64,000 nucleotides of DNA from Endozoicomonas sp. GU-1 (GCF_027366395.1 NZ_CP114771.1:4836001-4900000), one strand, 5' to 3'; counted from the first letter of the stretch, positions 1 through 10,500 are shown. The notes: generated from the sequence alone by a model not told the origin. Numbers and translations: made by a program.

Positions 1-389
1 ACAGCAACTATGGTTTCAAGAATAGGATTCGTGGCGATGAAACGACGGTAGCCTGAAAGACCGGGGCCACCAATCGCTTGCAAAAGATAAAGGCATACCA
101 GGCAAATTTATGACCACAACCTATACAACCCCTGAAGCTCCAGCCATCACCAATGAACGGCAGTACATTGAGTGGTTTGTGCAATACAGTGACAAACACC
201 CTGCTGATAGCTATTTTTTCCGCATTGATGTTTATTCTTGCGAATACCACAGAAAATTTAAAACGCTATCGAGACTATCTTCAAGAGACCCTGTACAGTT
301 AACCGTGAAAAGTTGGGCAGGCCGAAGAGACCAATAATTCGGTTATTCCTCTTCACTTGTGTCATTACTCACTGATTGAAAAAAATTGA
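1..389. other. Left edge, no confident gene
   Basis: No ORF here resembles a family I know. A 75-codon plus-strand ORF (110-337) has no clear ribosome-binding site. It overlaps, in another frame, a 49-codon ORF (153-302) with one hydrophobic stretch (LLIAIFSALMFILA) followed by a charged tail, which could be a small membrane protein or a coincidence. The first 60 bases read like a degraded coding tail with stops in all frames. The stretch adjoins IS relics and is probably decayed DNA. Confidence 0.3.
153..302 (+). CDS. Possible 49-residue single-span membrane peptide
   Basis: ATG start with no strong Shine-Dalgarno sequence. Residues ~16-31 form one hydrophobic helix (NTLLIAIFSALMFILA), followed by a charged segment containing ENLKRYRDYLQ. 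It overlaps another ORF in a different frame, so at most one of them is real. I do not recognise a family. It is listed only because the membrane segment plus charged tail is a common small-protein architecture. Confidence 0.15.
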   Translation: MNGSTLSGLCNTVTNTLLIAIFSALMFILANTTENLKRYRDYLQETLYS

Positions 390-1025
390 ATGTTTAAACT
401 TAACCGCAACGAACCCTGCGCCTGCGGCAGTGGCAAGAAATACAAGAAGTGCTGTTTTCTGGAGCCTGAAAAGGACTATGAAATTCAGCGGGCGGCCAAA
501 ATGGCGAGCAGCCTGGATGAACTGCAGAGCATCATCAGCCAGCCACCACTTCGGTATAAAGTGCAAGTGGAACTGATTGGCCATCCTTACTTCGAATTTG
601 AACACGACGTTATCCGGACTTTCGAGCTGTCCGGCAAAGAGACCCTGTACGATCTGCATCTGAAAATTCAGTATGCCTTCGACTGGGACAATGACCATAT
701 GTTCTCGTTCTACACTTCAAACGAATATAGGGACCGGGACAATGAATACTCAGGTTCACCGGATGGTGAGCACCTGGTGTCCAGTTTCGGTTTCAGCCAG
801 CCCACCAAATCCGCATCGGCCACTGAGATTCGGGATCTGGGCTTTGCCGAACAGCAAGAGTTTCTCTATCTCTTCGATTATGGCGATGAGCTGGTGCACC
901 GTATCACGGTGGTTGGTATCAGCGAAGCCGACAGCAACGAGCGGGTGCCTTTTCGGGTTATTTCATCGGTAGGTGAGAATGTGGGGCAGTACTGTGCCTA
1001 TGAAGAGAAGAGTGATGATGGGTAA
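390..1025 (+). CDS. SEC-C motif protein with pRiA4b ORF-3-like domain
   Basis: The N terminus (residues ~9-22, CACGSGKKYKKCC) is a SEC-C zinc-binding motif, the Cys-rich hook found at the C terminus of SecA and on many small accessory proteins. The remainder (~50-205) resembles the plasmid pRiA4b ORF-3-like / IS1096 TnpR-like domain (aromatic-rich, with LHLKIQYAFDWDNDHMFSF and a GDELVHRI stretch). That domain is common near mobile elements and its biochemical role is unknown. The 211-residue ORF is intact and precedes IS relics, which fits a mobile-element passenger. The start is the first ATG; no strong ribosome-binding site is visible. Confidence 0.7.
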   Translation: MFKLNRNEPCACGSGKKYKKCCFLEPEKDYEIQRAAKMASSLDELQSIISQPPLRYKVQVELIGHPYFEFEHDVIRTFELSGKETLYDLHLKIQYAFDWDNDHMFSFYTSNEYRDRDNEYSGSPDGEHLVSSFGFSQPTKSASATEIRDLGFAEQQEFLYLFDYGDELVHRITVVGISEADSNERVPFRVISSVGENVGQYCAYEEKSDDG

Positions 1026-1046
1026 GAAATATTCTTAAGGTAGACA

Positions 1047-1680
1047 TTAAGCCCCACCCACAGCGCAAAGGCCTAATCTTGTCCGCCTTGAACAACCATC
1101 TCGTGCAGGGTGTTCACGTTTCGCATTATCTCCCCAGAAGCTGAGCAGCTTTTTAATACATGAGACCAGTGACTTTCCTGCATTCATCAAAGATAGAATC
1201 AGACTGCCAAACAGCCTCGTCCCGCTTTTCATCACCTTGTGCGTCGAGATTTCCTCAGTGACACCACTGTTGTAGAGGTTCGCCTGCGCAGCGTGAGCAA
1301 GATACCTTGTCAACGTCACAACGACGAAAGACATCAGAATCAGGCTAAACACCAACGTGGCAGAGTTAGTGTTAAAACGATGCCACCCTGAATAGGACTT
1401 GATCTCTTTGAAGATAAGCTCTATTTGCCACCGCAGACGATAAGCCCGAAGCACTTCACTCAAGGTGAACTCCACCCGGTTCAGGTTGGTCACAATGAAA
1501 ACCCATTTCTGCCTTTTGTCATTCCAGCGGACATCCAAACGGAATGGCCAGACTTTGAACCCCGGCCATTCTACATCCAGGTCGAGGCATTGATCTTTGG
1601 GGAAGCCAGACAGAACTTCCTTCAGTTTCTTGAGCTTCTCTTGAGGATTTTCTGACTCCACAACTATGAAGTTTCCAGTC
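1047..1680 (-). pseudogene. IS4-type transposase, C-terminal fragment
   Basis: The reading frame gives the C-terminal part of an IS4-superfamily transposase. YRLRWQIELIFKEIKSYSG is the Y-(2)-R-(3)-E-(6)-K signature surrounding the catalytic Glu. The N-terminal half with the catalytic Asp residues is absent. The fragment starts abruptly at ~1670-1680, where it abuts a different transposase relic in another frame, and only a TTG could serve as start. This is a dead remnant joined to its neighbour by insertion or recombination. Confidence 0.7.
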
Positions 1681-2365
1681 CTCAAAGAACACCTCGATCA
1701 ACCACCTCAGCGTGTGAAGCCGGGCCATATCATCATGACGCCAGGAAACATCCGTGGCGGCCAGATAGCGATAGTCGTCCTCTCCCTCATATTTCAAGGC
1801 AACAATAAATCGTTTCTGCCCATGGGCTTTGACCTTGAGCCGGGCAGATAGCACCGTCACCTTTTGCTCTTTTCCACCTCGTATAACCAGGTTTTTTTTG
1901 ACGCCAGGCCCAAGGTAACTGTCAAAATAGGCCTTCAACCAGAAAGACCAGCTCCTGACCGTTGATATACCCATTGGTCTTTTTCTCCTTGATCTTGTGG
2001 GTTTTGCCAATCTTTTTGGTCCGCTTGGATCGTGAGCGCCCAGTGTCGTCAATAAGAAGATTTCCCTTTGATAAGCCGTAACGATCAATGATGACCAGAA
2101 CACTGATGCGTAGCAGTAGATGCCAGACAATTTCGGATCGATAGAACATCCACCATAAGGCGGCTGATGTGTATTGCCCAAGACTTCGACGTTCCATGGT
2201 TGCCCAGCAGAGCTTCTGAGTCAGAATCATTGCTGAAATGACAAATGCTAAAAGATAGCGTTGCTTCATAGTCAGTCGCTGAGCATGCGGAGCCTGACGT
2301 AAAGCCTGGTCAAGATGATCAATAAATTGGGTAGCGCAGGGAAGAACACGTATAAGCATGGTCAT
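1681..2365 (-). pseudogene. Second IS4/IS701-type transposase relic
   Basis: N-terminal part from ATG at 2365, with LLIDDTGRSRSKRT carrying the first catalytic Asp region and the KKTNGYINGQELVF segment typical of Endozoicomonas-type IS4/IS701 transposases. Around 1935-1950 the frame shifts. The sequence then resumes at a much later point of the protein (KKNLVIRGGKEQKVTV ... RWLIEVFFEDWK), so about a hundred central residues appear to be deleted. It ends at ~1670 where the other IS4 fragment begins. Two different elements are fused here and neither is functional. Confidence 0.65.
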
Positions 2366-2527
2366 ATAAAAGTTGCCAATACATTACTTTGCAACCAAGC
2401 TTGGTACAGTAGGCCTCCTGTTGCCAGGATGAAGGCTTTGCGCAGCCGTGAAGCCCGAGTAGCAGCAGTGAGACCTGCTCAAATTTAACTTAATGGTCAG
2501 GCAAAAACTTTAGAGTCGAGGAAACGA

Positions 2528-2740
2528 CTGCTTACGATCAAACAGGTAGCTGATGAGCTGGGTATGACCCATCAGGGAATCCGCAATGCGATTTCCAAAG
2601 GCATTTTCCAGATACCGACAGTGAAAATAAGCCGAAACAGGATGGTCGAAATTGAGCGGTTGGCAGCGTATATGGATGGGATATCACGAAAGGGGGAGGA
2701 CGAGTTCAAAAAGTGCCAGCGTAGCAGCAGGGCAAGCTAA
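2528..2740 (+). CDS. Small helix-turn-helix protein, excisionase-like
   Basis: The frame encodes RLLTIKQVADELGMTHQGI followed by RNAISKGIFQIPTVKISRNR, the layout of a MerR/AlpA-excisionase-type winged HTH (TIKQVADxLGxT, then a recognition helix and wing). No ATG precedes the HTH. CTG at 2528 has GAGTCGAGG upstream, and the only ATG in frame (2564) would remove the first helix. Either a non-ATG start is used or the 5' end is lost. The stop lies two bases from the 3' end of tRNA-Arg on the opposite strand. tRNA genes are common integration sites, so this may be a leftover of an integrative element. Confidence 0.45.
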   Translation: MLTIKQVADELGMTHQGIRNAISKGIFQIPTVKISRNRMVEIERLAAYMDGISRKGEDEFKKCQRSSRAS

Positions 2741-2741
2741 A

Positions 2742-2818
2742 TGGCGCACCCGGCAGGATTTGAACCTGCGACCTTTTGCTCCGGAGGCAAACGCGCTATC
2801 CAGCTGCGCCACGGGTGC
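2742..2818 (-). tRNA. tRNA-Arg (anticodon CCG)
   Basis: A 77-nt cloverleaf on the minus strand including encoded CCA. The acceptor stem starts GCACCCG and pairs with CGGGTGC before GCCA. The anticodon arm is TTTGC-CTCCGGA-GCAAA with anticodon CCG, and the T-loop GTTCAAATC is canonical. It overlaps no protein gene. The adjoining HTH ORF and the DUF3987-type relic further along suggest its 3' end served as an attachment site; no second copy of the 3' end was seen in the window. Confidence 0.95.
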
Positions 2819-2923
2819 TTAACGGAAGGGGATACTAGCCTATCCCCTTGAGCCTTTCAACTACATCTTTGGTTTTTAGTTCAATGTAACGCTGAAGCGA
2901 CTCCTAGTGCTGAGTCTCACTTC

Positions 2924-3768
2924 TTAGATAGCAAAGCCCTTCTCAAAATACCGTGTGGTTCCTTCGTGCCAGTTCATCCGTAACCGGTTTTTTCTGAAGT
3001 ACTTCAACTCTGTCTTTAATTTCGATCGCCGGGGATGCTTGCTATGCTGGTAAGCCAGTGCCTTAATGATTTATTCAACCCCATCTGGCTCTTCCTTCAG
3101 GATATGTCGGTAAGTGCTGAACTTCTCTTTGGACTTCACGCTATTTTCACCGTAAGCCAGGTCAAATGCCTTCTTCAGGTGTTCTGCCGCATGGTAATAA
3201 TCGACAATTTCTTCTCCCTCAGGCAGGTCTTTGGTGAAGTATGTCCAATCGTCCCGGGCTCCGTCTGCCACTTTGACCAGAGTCAGATCCGGCTTTTGCT
3301 GAAGCGCCTTGTCCAGAAGGTTTGAAAGGGATTTTTTCAATGTCGCTTTCTTGCTTTGAGGCATTCTTCCCACCCTGATCGTAGAGAGGCGATCTCCCTG
3401 GTCATCATAAAACGACAGTATTTCACAACTTGCCTCCTGACAACCTGCTGGCCCTCGGGTACGTTTACCATCAGCAACACTCTTTTCACGTTTCTCCTGA
3501 CGCTTGCCGTCTTTCATTGGTAGCATCACACCGTCAAGGGAGGCCGCTACCGTTACCGCGTTAGGTGGTACTGTGAGATTCTCCGCGAGAAGGGTCTCGA
3601 AAGGTTCAAGGTGCTGTTCCCATTGTTCGCTGAGTTTTTTTGGAAGACGTGCCAGAGAGCTGGTTGAGGGCATCATATTCCCCATCAGGTCGAGTAAGCT
3701 TTTTACGTCTGCGGGTTGTAGCTGGGCAACCAACCATGCTGCTTGCTTCGCAGCCTTTGGTAACCATT
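2924..3768 (-). pseudogene. ISKra4-like transposase, broken
   Basis: The frame carries features I associate with ISKra4-family transposases: SLDGVMLPMKDGKRQEKRE, ASCEILSFYDDQGDRL, VGRMPQSKKATLKKSL and a DYYHAAEHL segment. An in-frame TAA (3068-3070) interrupts it. The same frame continues to 2924 as KALAYQHSKHPRRSKLKTEL and ends before the family's conserved C terminus. The 5' part is cut at 3768 by the IS21-type element, and a few more codons (GLGEKSEW) resume on its far side at ~6405-6430. It is split, nonsense-mutated and truncated at both ends. Confidence 0.6.
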
Positions 3769-3861
3769 TGCATATTCTGGTAAACGTGAACGCTAATTCT
3801 GGTAAGCGTGAACACCTCCGCTTACCCAAGCACTGCCCTCCTTTATTTGTAGCCTGAGTGT

Positions 3862-4605
3862 TCACGACCCTCCAGTTTTGGCTTGATTTTTTCTCATGGA
3901 CTTTCCCTTGAGTTCCAGCCGGTGAGCGTTATGGATCAACCGGTCCAGAATGGCATCAGCCAGCGTCGCGTCACCGATGCTGTCATGCCACTTCGATACC
4001 GGTAGCTGGCTGGTGACGATGGTAGAACTCTGGTTATGTCTGTCATCCATAATCTCCAGCAGGTCATTGCGCTGGCTCTGGGTCAGGGGCTCAAGCCCCC
4101 AGTCGTCCAGTATCAGCAGATTAACTTTCGCCAGTTGCTGCAGGAGCTTACTGTAGCTGCCATCACCGTGGGCAATGGTCATAGCTTCCAACAATCGGGA
4201 GGTGCGGTAGTAACGCACACTGTAGCCGCGCAGGCAGGCACTATGGCCAAAGGCACAACTCAGCCAGCTTTTGCCGGTACCACAGGGGCCGGTGATCAGC
4301 AGGTTCTGGTTTTTGCTTAGCCACTCACCCGGTATCAGTGAGGCCATCTGGGAACGGGTAATCCCCCGGGGCTGCTCATAATCAATGTCCTCCAGGGTGG
4401 CGGCCAGTTTGAAGCGGGCTGCTTTCAGTAACCGGGCCAGTCGTTTGTTGTTGCGGTCCGCGTCCTCCTGGTCAATAAGCAGGGCCAGCCGCTCTTCGAA
4501 GCTGAGCCCTTCATAGGTGCCGGGTTGTTCGCTCTGCAGGTTCAGGGCATCCGCCATGCCGCCCAGACGCAGGCTGCGAAGGCGAGTCAGGTTTTGATTA
4601 ATCAT
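3862..4605 (-). CDS. istB: IS21 transposition helper ATPase IstB
   Basis: DnaC-like AAA+ ATPase that assists the IstA transposase in target selection. Walker A is GPCGTGKSW and Walker B is NLLILDDWG; the N-terminal segment LRLGGMADAL is typical of IstB. I place the start at ATG 4605 (protein MINQNLTRLR) because GAGGAG sits 8 nt upstream, inside the end of istA; an upstream in-frame ATG at 4620 overlaps the istA stop and lacks such a site. The tight spacing suggests translational coupling to istA. Confidence 0.88.
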   Translation of the reverse strand: MINQNLTRLRSLRLGGMADALNLQSEQPGTYEGLSFEERLALLIDQEDADRNNKRLARLLKAARFKLAATLEDIDYEQPRGITRSQMASLIPGEWLSKNQNLLITGPCGTGKSWLSCAFGHSACLRGYSVRYYRTSRLLEAMTIAHGDGSYSKLLQQLAKVNLLILDDWGLEPLTQSQRNDLLEIMDDRHNQSSTIVTSQLPVSKWHDSIGDATLADAILDRLIHNAHRLELKGKSMRKNQAKTGGS

Positions 4606-4616
4606 GGTCTCGCTCC

Positions 4617-6170
4617 TCACTGGTAAAAGCTGGCGCCGCGAATGTTTTCATGGCTTCGGGTCACGCGAGCATCGTCGTTGGTTTCTGCCTTGTTCAGCGG
4701 GATTTTGTCTAATCCGGACTGGAGGATCGAACGGACATTAGCAACTCGCCGACCACCGGTGTTTCTGGCACGGTGGCAGGCCGCATTCAATCGGTCAGCG
4801 CCGTATGCCCGCTCCATGTTGAGCAGCCCGAGACAGGCACGGTAAGCCTGCTCCGGGTGCTCTTTGCTATCGAGCAGTTGCTGAGTAAACCACAGGACGT
4901 CGGGGCCCAGCTTTTTCGCCCAGTTCAGGAGTCGTCCCGGTGTCCACTGCTGCTGTTTCTGGTGGCGCTCTGGCATATGCTCTGTGCGGGTGGTAAAGCC
5001 GGTTCCCCATTTGCGGGGATGGCTGGCTACCGGCTTCCCCTTGTAGAAGATCTGCACCAGTTGCTGGCCTGCCCGGATTTCCACCTGCTCACGCACCAGC
5101 TGATGGGGTACTGAGTAGGAGTGGTTTCCATACTGCACGTGGTAGTCAATATTGACCCGGGCATACTTGAATTCGATGTATTCACATGCCTCCCGGGGTA
5201 AGGGCCTGAGCGCTGGTTGATCCAGCTGCTCATACAGCGTACGACGGCAACCGGGTTGCTGCTTGAAAGGTCGGTTGTTGAGGTCTTCCAGCAGGCGTCG
5301 TATTTCCTGGTTCAGCTCCGCCAGCGAGAAGAACCTGGTATGACGCAGGCGCATTAATATCCAGCGCTCAACCACCTGAACGCCGACCTCTACCTTCGCC
5401 TTGTCTTTTGGCTTGTAAGGCCGTGCAGGCATGATGGAGGTGCAAAAGTGTTCAGCCAGGTGCTGGTAACTCCGGTTGATCTGTGGCTCGTAGCGGCAGG
5501 CTTTGGATACTGCACTTCGCAGGTTATCCGGAACCAGCAACTGGGTCACGCCGCCAAAGAACTGAAATGCCCGGGCCTGGGAACAGAGAAAGTCTTGCAG
5601 GCCCTGAGTCCAGCTGGCTTCAGCATAGGTGTAACTGGATGCCCCCAGCACGGCAACAAAGATCTGTGCTGGCGCGGTTTCGCCGGTCTCACGGCTGACG
5701 ATGGGAACAGTCAGGCCCGCATAGTCAATAAACAGTTTTTCGCCGCCCCGGTGCTCCTGGCGCATGGAGCGTTTCTGCTTTTTGCGCCATTCATTGTAGC
5801 GGTGGCAGAACTGGGCATAGCTGTAATGGCTGTGGGGGTAGACGTCACAGTATTCCTCCCAGAGCCTCTGCTTGGTCATCCCCTTTTGCTTGAGGGAGCG
5901 GTGAATATCAATCCAGTCAGGATCAGTCAGCCCCTGATAGCGACGGTTAATGGCTTCAGGAGTGAGCTGGTTGATCAGTGACGTGTCGTCCATCTCATCT
6001 GGCAGTGGCCAGCTCAGGCCGGATTCACTGAACAGGTTCAGGTATTTGGTGATAACACCAGTGCTGATCCTGAGGCTGATTGAGATCTGTCGGATGGTTA
6101 ACCGGCACTCGAACCGGAGCCGTAAAATGTCCCTGATTTTACGCATTGGTAACCTCGTTTTCATTGCCAT
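4617..6170 (-). CDS. istA: IS21 transposase IstA
   Basis: A 517-residue DDE transposase. The N-terminal HTH (residues ~8-45, RKIRDILRLRF ... TIRQISISLRIS) binds the subterminal repeats. The RNase H-like core includes FIDYAGLTVPIV (first Asp), LLVPDNLRSAV (second Asp) and KAKVEVGVQVVERWI (catalytic Glu). The C-terminal part has the IstA segment with HSYSVPHQLV. The length is normal for the family. It is co-transcribed with istB and no internal lesion is visible. Confidence 0.88.
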   Translation of the reverse strand: MAMKTRLPMRKIRDILRLRFECRLTIRQISISLRISTGVITKYLNLFSESGLSWPLPDEMDDTSLINQLTPEAINRRYQGLTDPDWIDIHRSLKQKGMTKQRLWEEYCDVYPHSHYSYAQFCHRYNEWRKKQKRSMRQEHRGGEKLFIDYAGLTVPIVSRETGETAPAQIFVAVLGASSYTYAEASWTQGLQDFLCSQARAFQFFGGVTQLLVPDNLRSAVSKACRYEPQINRSYQHLAEHFCTSIMPARPYKPKDKAKVEVGVQVVERWILMRLRHTRFFSLAELNQEIRRLLEDLNNRPFKQQPGCRRTLYEQLDQPALRPLPREACEYIEFKYARVNIDYHVQYGNHSYSVPHQLVREQVEIRAGQQLVQIFYKGKPVASHPRKWGTGFTTRTEHMPERHQKQQQWTPGRLLNWAKKLGPDVLWFTQQLLDSKEHPEQAYRACLGLLNMERAYGADRLNAACHRARNTGGRRVANVRSILQSGLDKIPLNKAETNDDARVTRSHENIRGASFYQ

Positions 6171-6299
6171 GACCGCTGTTCCCTGTGGTTGTGAGTTAAG
6201 GGAAGCGGCACAAGTTGAACGAAATCAATGCTTAAGAAAGGGAAATCGTTTTGTTACCGATACGATTCTGGTGTCGTGAACGCGGTTCTGGAAATCAGC

Positions 6300-6399
6300 T
6301 AAAAATGTTCACGATCAGCCAGAATCCATGTTCACGCTTGGCCAGAATTCGTGTTCACGCTTTGCCAGAATGAGTGTTCACGGTTAGCCAGAATATGCA
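6300..6399. repeat. IS21 subterminal repeats (istA-proximal end)
   Basis: Four tandem copies of ~21-24 bp sharing TGTTCACG then GCCAGAAT, starting near 6305, 6331, 6352 and 6373, ending at the IS tip CCAGAATATGCA. The opposite end (3769-3820) carries two inverted copies. Such arrays are the transposase-binding sites of IS21 elements. Confidence 0.8.
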
Positions 6400-6429
6400 C
6401 CATTCGCTTTTTTCGCCGAGGCCGGTCTA

Positions 6430-7263
6430 AATAGCGTTGGCCTTCTTCCTCTGCCTTGCTTTTCTAACTGGTACTGCTCAACCTTGGGCGGCATGGATTC
6501 AGTTAGAGATTTGAGTGCCGGGGTTAAATCCTCCGATCTCTTTTCCCGCTAAACAGCACTCTGCTAATGTCTGTTGCAGTGCAACCCTTACCCTTGTTAT
6601 GGCTTAACAGGAACTCATAGATTTCTTCTGCCAGTCCAGAAACCTGCTCCTGCTCTGCTTCCTGCCTGGCTGTGTTCAACAGATAGCGAATGCTGCCTAT
6701 TGAGTAATCGAGCCACAGGTAAGCCTGCTGAACGTGTTCAGCCTGCACTGTGTCTGATCTGTCCATCAATGCGAGAATGGCCGACAGCCGCCAGACAAAT
6801 ACACGGTGACGGGAAACCATATTAGTCAACAGTTCAGGCATCGCGTCCTGTGCTGCTTCCCTGCGGTTGGTACTCCCGGGCAATCACGGCCTTGGCTTCT
6901 GCCGACATCACCATTTCACGGCGACGATAAGCCTGACAGCCTGCGGGGTGGCGTGTAGCCGTGTTTCTCCTGTAGGTGTGCTGTTGCCAGTCGTTCAATA
7001 AAACCGGCTTGTGCTTCCGCAGTCCCCTTAACCTTGCCAGTCCTGCCCACCAATATCCCGTAGAAGTCCAGGCTATGCTTATCGTTGCCGATCCTGATAT
7101 ACCGCTGCTGTCCGATATGGGCGGCGAAATACACGACATAATGTAAAGCTACCGCCATGGGGCGCGCCTCTGTTCCGAGACAGGCAGCATGAATCGCTGA
7201 TTCAAGGTCAGGGGGGAATGCATTGGCTGGAACCTTGGGCGGTGTGTAAAAGGTAAGCGCCAA
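6430..7263 (-). pseudogene. DUF3987-type primase/helicase gene, degraded
   Basis: Three overlapping frames on the minus strand together read as a DUF3987 (YfjI-like) protein, a family common on phage-like islands. The N-terminal piece has GNDKHSLDFYGILVGRTGK with a P-loop-like GRTGKVKGTA. The C-terminal piece has SRHRVFVWRLSAILALMD, AYLWLDYSIGSIRYLL and SRVLFSGKRSEDLTPAL, the latter only after a frameshift near 6530. The central helicase core is missing, so there is an internal deletion plus at least two frameshifts. At its 3' end it runs into the ISKra4-like relic. It is probably left over from an element integrated at the nearby tRNA-Arg. Confidence 0.5.
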
Positions 7264-7431
7264 TTTAACCTGCGTATGTTGCCATTTTAACCGTAAAATG
7301 CTTGTGTCAGGGCAACTGGTTTATCCTTGTAGGAGGCTATGTTTCCCTTAAGGGTTGATGAGTCTAAACTGTCGTAAAGCCCTGAAATGGGAGATCCTGT
7401 TATGCAGTCCCAACAGTTTCAAGACCTTCTT

Positions 7432-7530
7432 AATGCATATCACAGCCCTTGCAGGAACTCTTCCATCCAGTCATCGTTGTTGACCAGTTCTGACTCTGTC
7501 GCCAATGAATCCAATGTCGCCAACGAATCA
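7432..7530. repeat. 99-bp direct repeat, copy 1
   Basis: These 99 bases contain the last ~30 codons of the large repeat protein. They recur at 11737-11835 in the same orientation with one mismatch (C at 7524, T in the other copy). The copies flank the whole gene. Confidence 0.9.
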
Positions 7531-10500
7531 AAATCCCATTCCACTATTTCATCAAGCCCAAGCGGGTCTCTTCTCCTTTTCTCGCTGGCTTCATGCCATT
7601 CTTTCCGTGTTTCTGAATCCACTGCGTAGCTCATTTTGCAGATAGCCGTGCTTAATTCAACAGAAGTCATTCGGCTTCGGTGGGGTTCCAGCAGTTCAAG
7701 TTCTGCATGTCCCAATTCGCGAAAACGATCCAGAGCTTCCATTGCCGCGCCAAAGTTAGATAGCGGCCCTTGAATGCGACGGTTGGCAACCTGGTTCCTT
7801 TGAGTTGGTATGCTTGCCCTTGCTGGAAGTCCTTGCTGAGGGATTGACGTTACTACTGGCGTGTTTGCTGCCTCAATCTGTTCCAACTTTGCAACCACCG
7901 CTTTCTTAACGAGGTCTGGAACAATGCCGTCTTTATCATCTTTGATAACCGGGCTGAGTGCCGTGCATAAACGGGCGTTTAGCTGGCCGCTGCTGGCATA
8001 GTGTTCAAGAGATGACCAGACCGCAGGCTTTAATGGTTTATGGCAATTGATTAGTCTAATAATCAGAGAGGGTGCCACCAGGTGTGGTATTTTTTTCGGC
8101 TTGGCTTTCTCGGGCTCTTTGGTTCTCGCTTGCATTTGGGCTAATTTTGCCTCAAGCCTGATCGCATAGGGATCGCGCTTGTCCTGAGGCTTTTTATACC
8201 ATTGTTCTGTGAACTCGGTTGCCTTGAAAAAGGCGGTTAACTGTTGCAATGTCCAGTTCTTTATAACAAAGCCGGTATCTCTCGGGGTAAACTCTGGATT
8301 TTGGAGTACAACCGGATCGCCATCGTCTGGCAAAACGGTTAGTCTTTGATTCTTGAATTGATATTCTGTTTGTTCAAGCTCAATTAACATGGCCGTGATA
8401 AAGCGCCACAGGCGTTCCTGGCCCGACATGGCGGGATCACCACCGACCATCACCCCTCTTTTATCATCTGTTGACACTCGGTTTGAAAAGCAGAGATCCG
8501 GTATTTTCTCTTGTTCAGGTAGAGCGTGGTTGGTGAGCAGCATTCCTGCCAGCAACCGTTGCTGAATCGTGACATCAGGAGCGGTTTCAGGGGTAGCCTG
8601 ATAGTCAAGACAGGCATCCATGAATTGCTGCATTTTGTGTGGTCCAAGCACCCGATGTAGCCCGCGCCACTGTGAGATGGTGGGCAAGGTTTTGAATAGC
8701 TCATCCATCTTATCCGCGTATTTTGAGCGGTTATCTTCTGATTGTTGCCAGAGAATCTCCAGCATCGTGCGTTTGGATTGCGTGAAGTCAAATCGCTGGC
8801 CAAGCTGTTGGCAAAGTGGTTTTAATGCATACCACTGTTCCTGAGTTGGGGCTGGTTTCAGGTTTCTGCACAGTTCAAGGTATTCCTGCATCTCAGATTC
8901 AGGGAGTTGCGTTAGTGCAAATTTTGTTAAAGCCAGTGGTGCAGGAATGGCTAATGCCTGAGTGAGTACTCCTTTGCAGCGTGGATTTTCACGATATTTT
9001 TCCATCCAGAACTGGATACCAGTTCCTCCATGGATAGCCAATATCGGTAGCAATGATTTCAGCGCAGCACGAACAGCCACTCTGTCATGTCGAGGACTCT
9101 TGTGGGCAGCCAGATATTGTTGGAATTCGGCAATTTTCATGCGCCATTTTGCGGGCCCAGAGAAGAACAGAGCCAGTGCTTTCATTTGACTCGATTCTAA
9201 AAGATCTTCATCACTATTGTCGTCTCCATGTTCAATGGTACAACCATGCTGTTTAAGACATTGGCGAAGTGTTTTCTCATTTTCAGTCAGTTTTTCTGCT
9301 GAGGGCAAACCAAAACTTGCAAATATTCGGCAAGAAAGTTTCAGAATATTCTTATTTTCGTCCGAGGGTAGCCATTGAACGAACGCTTCCACCTTCGCTT
9401 TGTCGGGCAAGCCTTTGTCATGACACATGGAGGAAAAGGCCCGCAGCAGTTCCAGGCTGAATTCGCCGTTCACCTTCCAGCACTCCCACGCTTTGAGCGC
9501 TTCCACCTTCGCTTTGTCGGGCAAGCCTTTGCCATGACACATAGAGGAAAAGGCCCGCAGCAGTTCCAGGCTGAATTCGCTGTTCACCTTCCAGCACTCC
9601 CACGCTTTGAGCGCTTCCACCTTCGCTTTGTCGGGCAAGCCTTTGCCATTACACATGGAGGAAAAGGCCCGCAGCAGTTCCAGGCTGAATTCGCCGTTCA
9701 CCTTCCAGCACTCCCACGCCAAGAACGCTTCCACCTTCGCTTTGTCGGGCAAGCCTTTGCAATTACACATGGAGGAAAAGGCCCGCAGCAGTTCCAGGCT
9801 GAATTCGCCGTTCACCTTCCAGCACTCCCACGCCACGAACGCTTCCACCTTTGCTTTGTCGGGCAAGCCTTTGCCATTACACATGGAGGAAAAGGCCCGC
9901 AGCAGTTCCAGGCTGAATTCGCCGTTCACCTTCCAGCACTCCCACGCCACGAACGCTTCCACCTTCGCTTTGTCGGGCAAGCCTTTGCCATGACACATGG
10001 AGGAAAAGGCCCGCAGCAGTTCCAGGCTGAATTCGCCGTTCACCTTCCAGCACTCCCACGCTTTGAGCGCTTCCACCTTCGCTTTGTCGGGCAAGCCCCT
10101 ACTGCTCATCATGGAGGAAAAGGCCCGCAGCAGTTCCAGGCTGAATTCGCCGTTCACCTTCCAGCACTCCCACGCCACGAACGCTTCCACCTTCGCTTTG
10201 TCGGGCAAGCCCCTACTGCTCATCATGGAGGAAAAGGCCCGCAGCAGTTCCAGGCTGAATTCGCCGTTCACCTTCCAGCACTCCCACGCCAAGAAAGCTT
10301 CCACCTTCGCTTTGTCGGGCAAGCCGTTGCCATTACACATGGAGGAAAAGGCCCGCAGCAGTTCCAGGCTGAATTCGCCGTTCACCTTCCAGCACTCCCA
10401 CGCTTTGAGCGCTTCCACCTTCGCTTTGTCGGGCAAGCCTTTGCCATTACACATGGAGGCAATCTGTTTCAAGCATGGGTTAGCAGCAACCGCCTGAATG

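Larger units (their letters stand above)
3769..6399 (-). mobile_element. Complete IS21-family insertion sequence
   Basis: A 2,631-bp element with istA and istB on the minus strand. Its outer ends read TGCATATTCTGG and CCAGAATATGCA, a perfect 12-bp terminal inverted repeat beginning TG and ending CA. The flanks are CCATT at 3764-3768 and CCATT at 6400-6404, a likely 5-bp target duplication. Inside the ends are multiple ~21-bp subterminal repeats (TGTTCACG..TNGCCAGAAT), four at 6305-6399 and two inverted at 3777-3820, as is usual for IS21 transposase binding. Both genes are intact, so it may still be mobile. Confidence 0.85.

Noticed and set aside
9388-10445. Evenly spaced 114-bp repeats as a possible CRISPR array
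   Set aside because: The units are contiguous, without unique spacers, and keep a 38-codon frame; this is a coding repeat.
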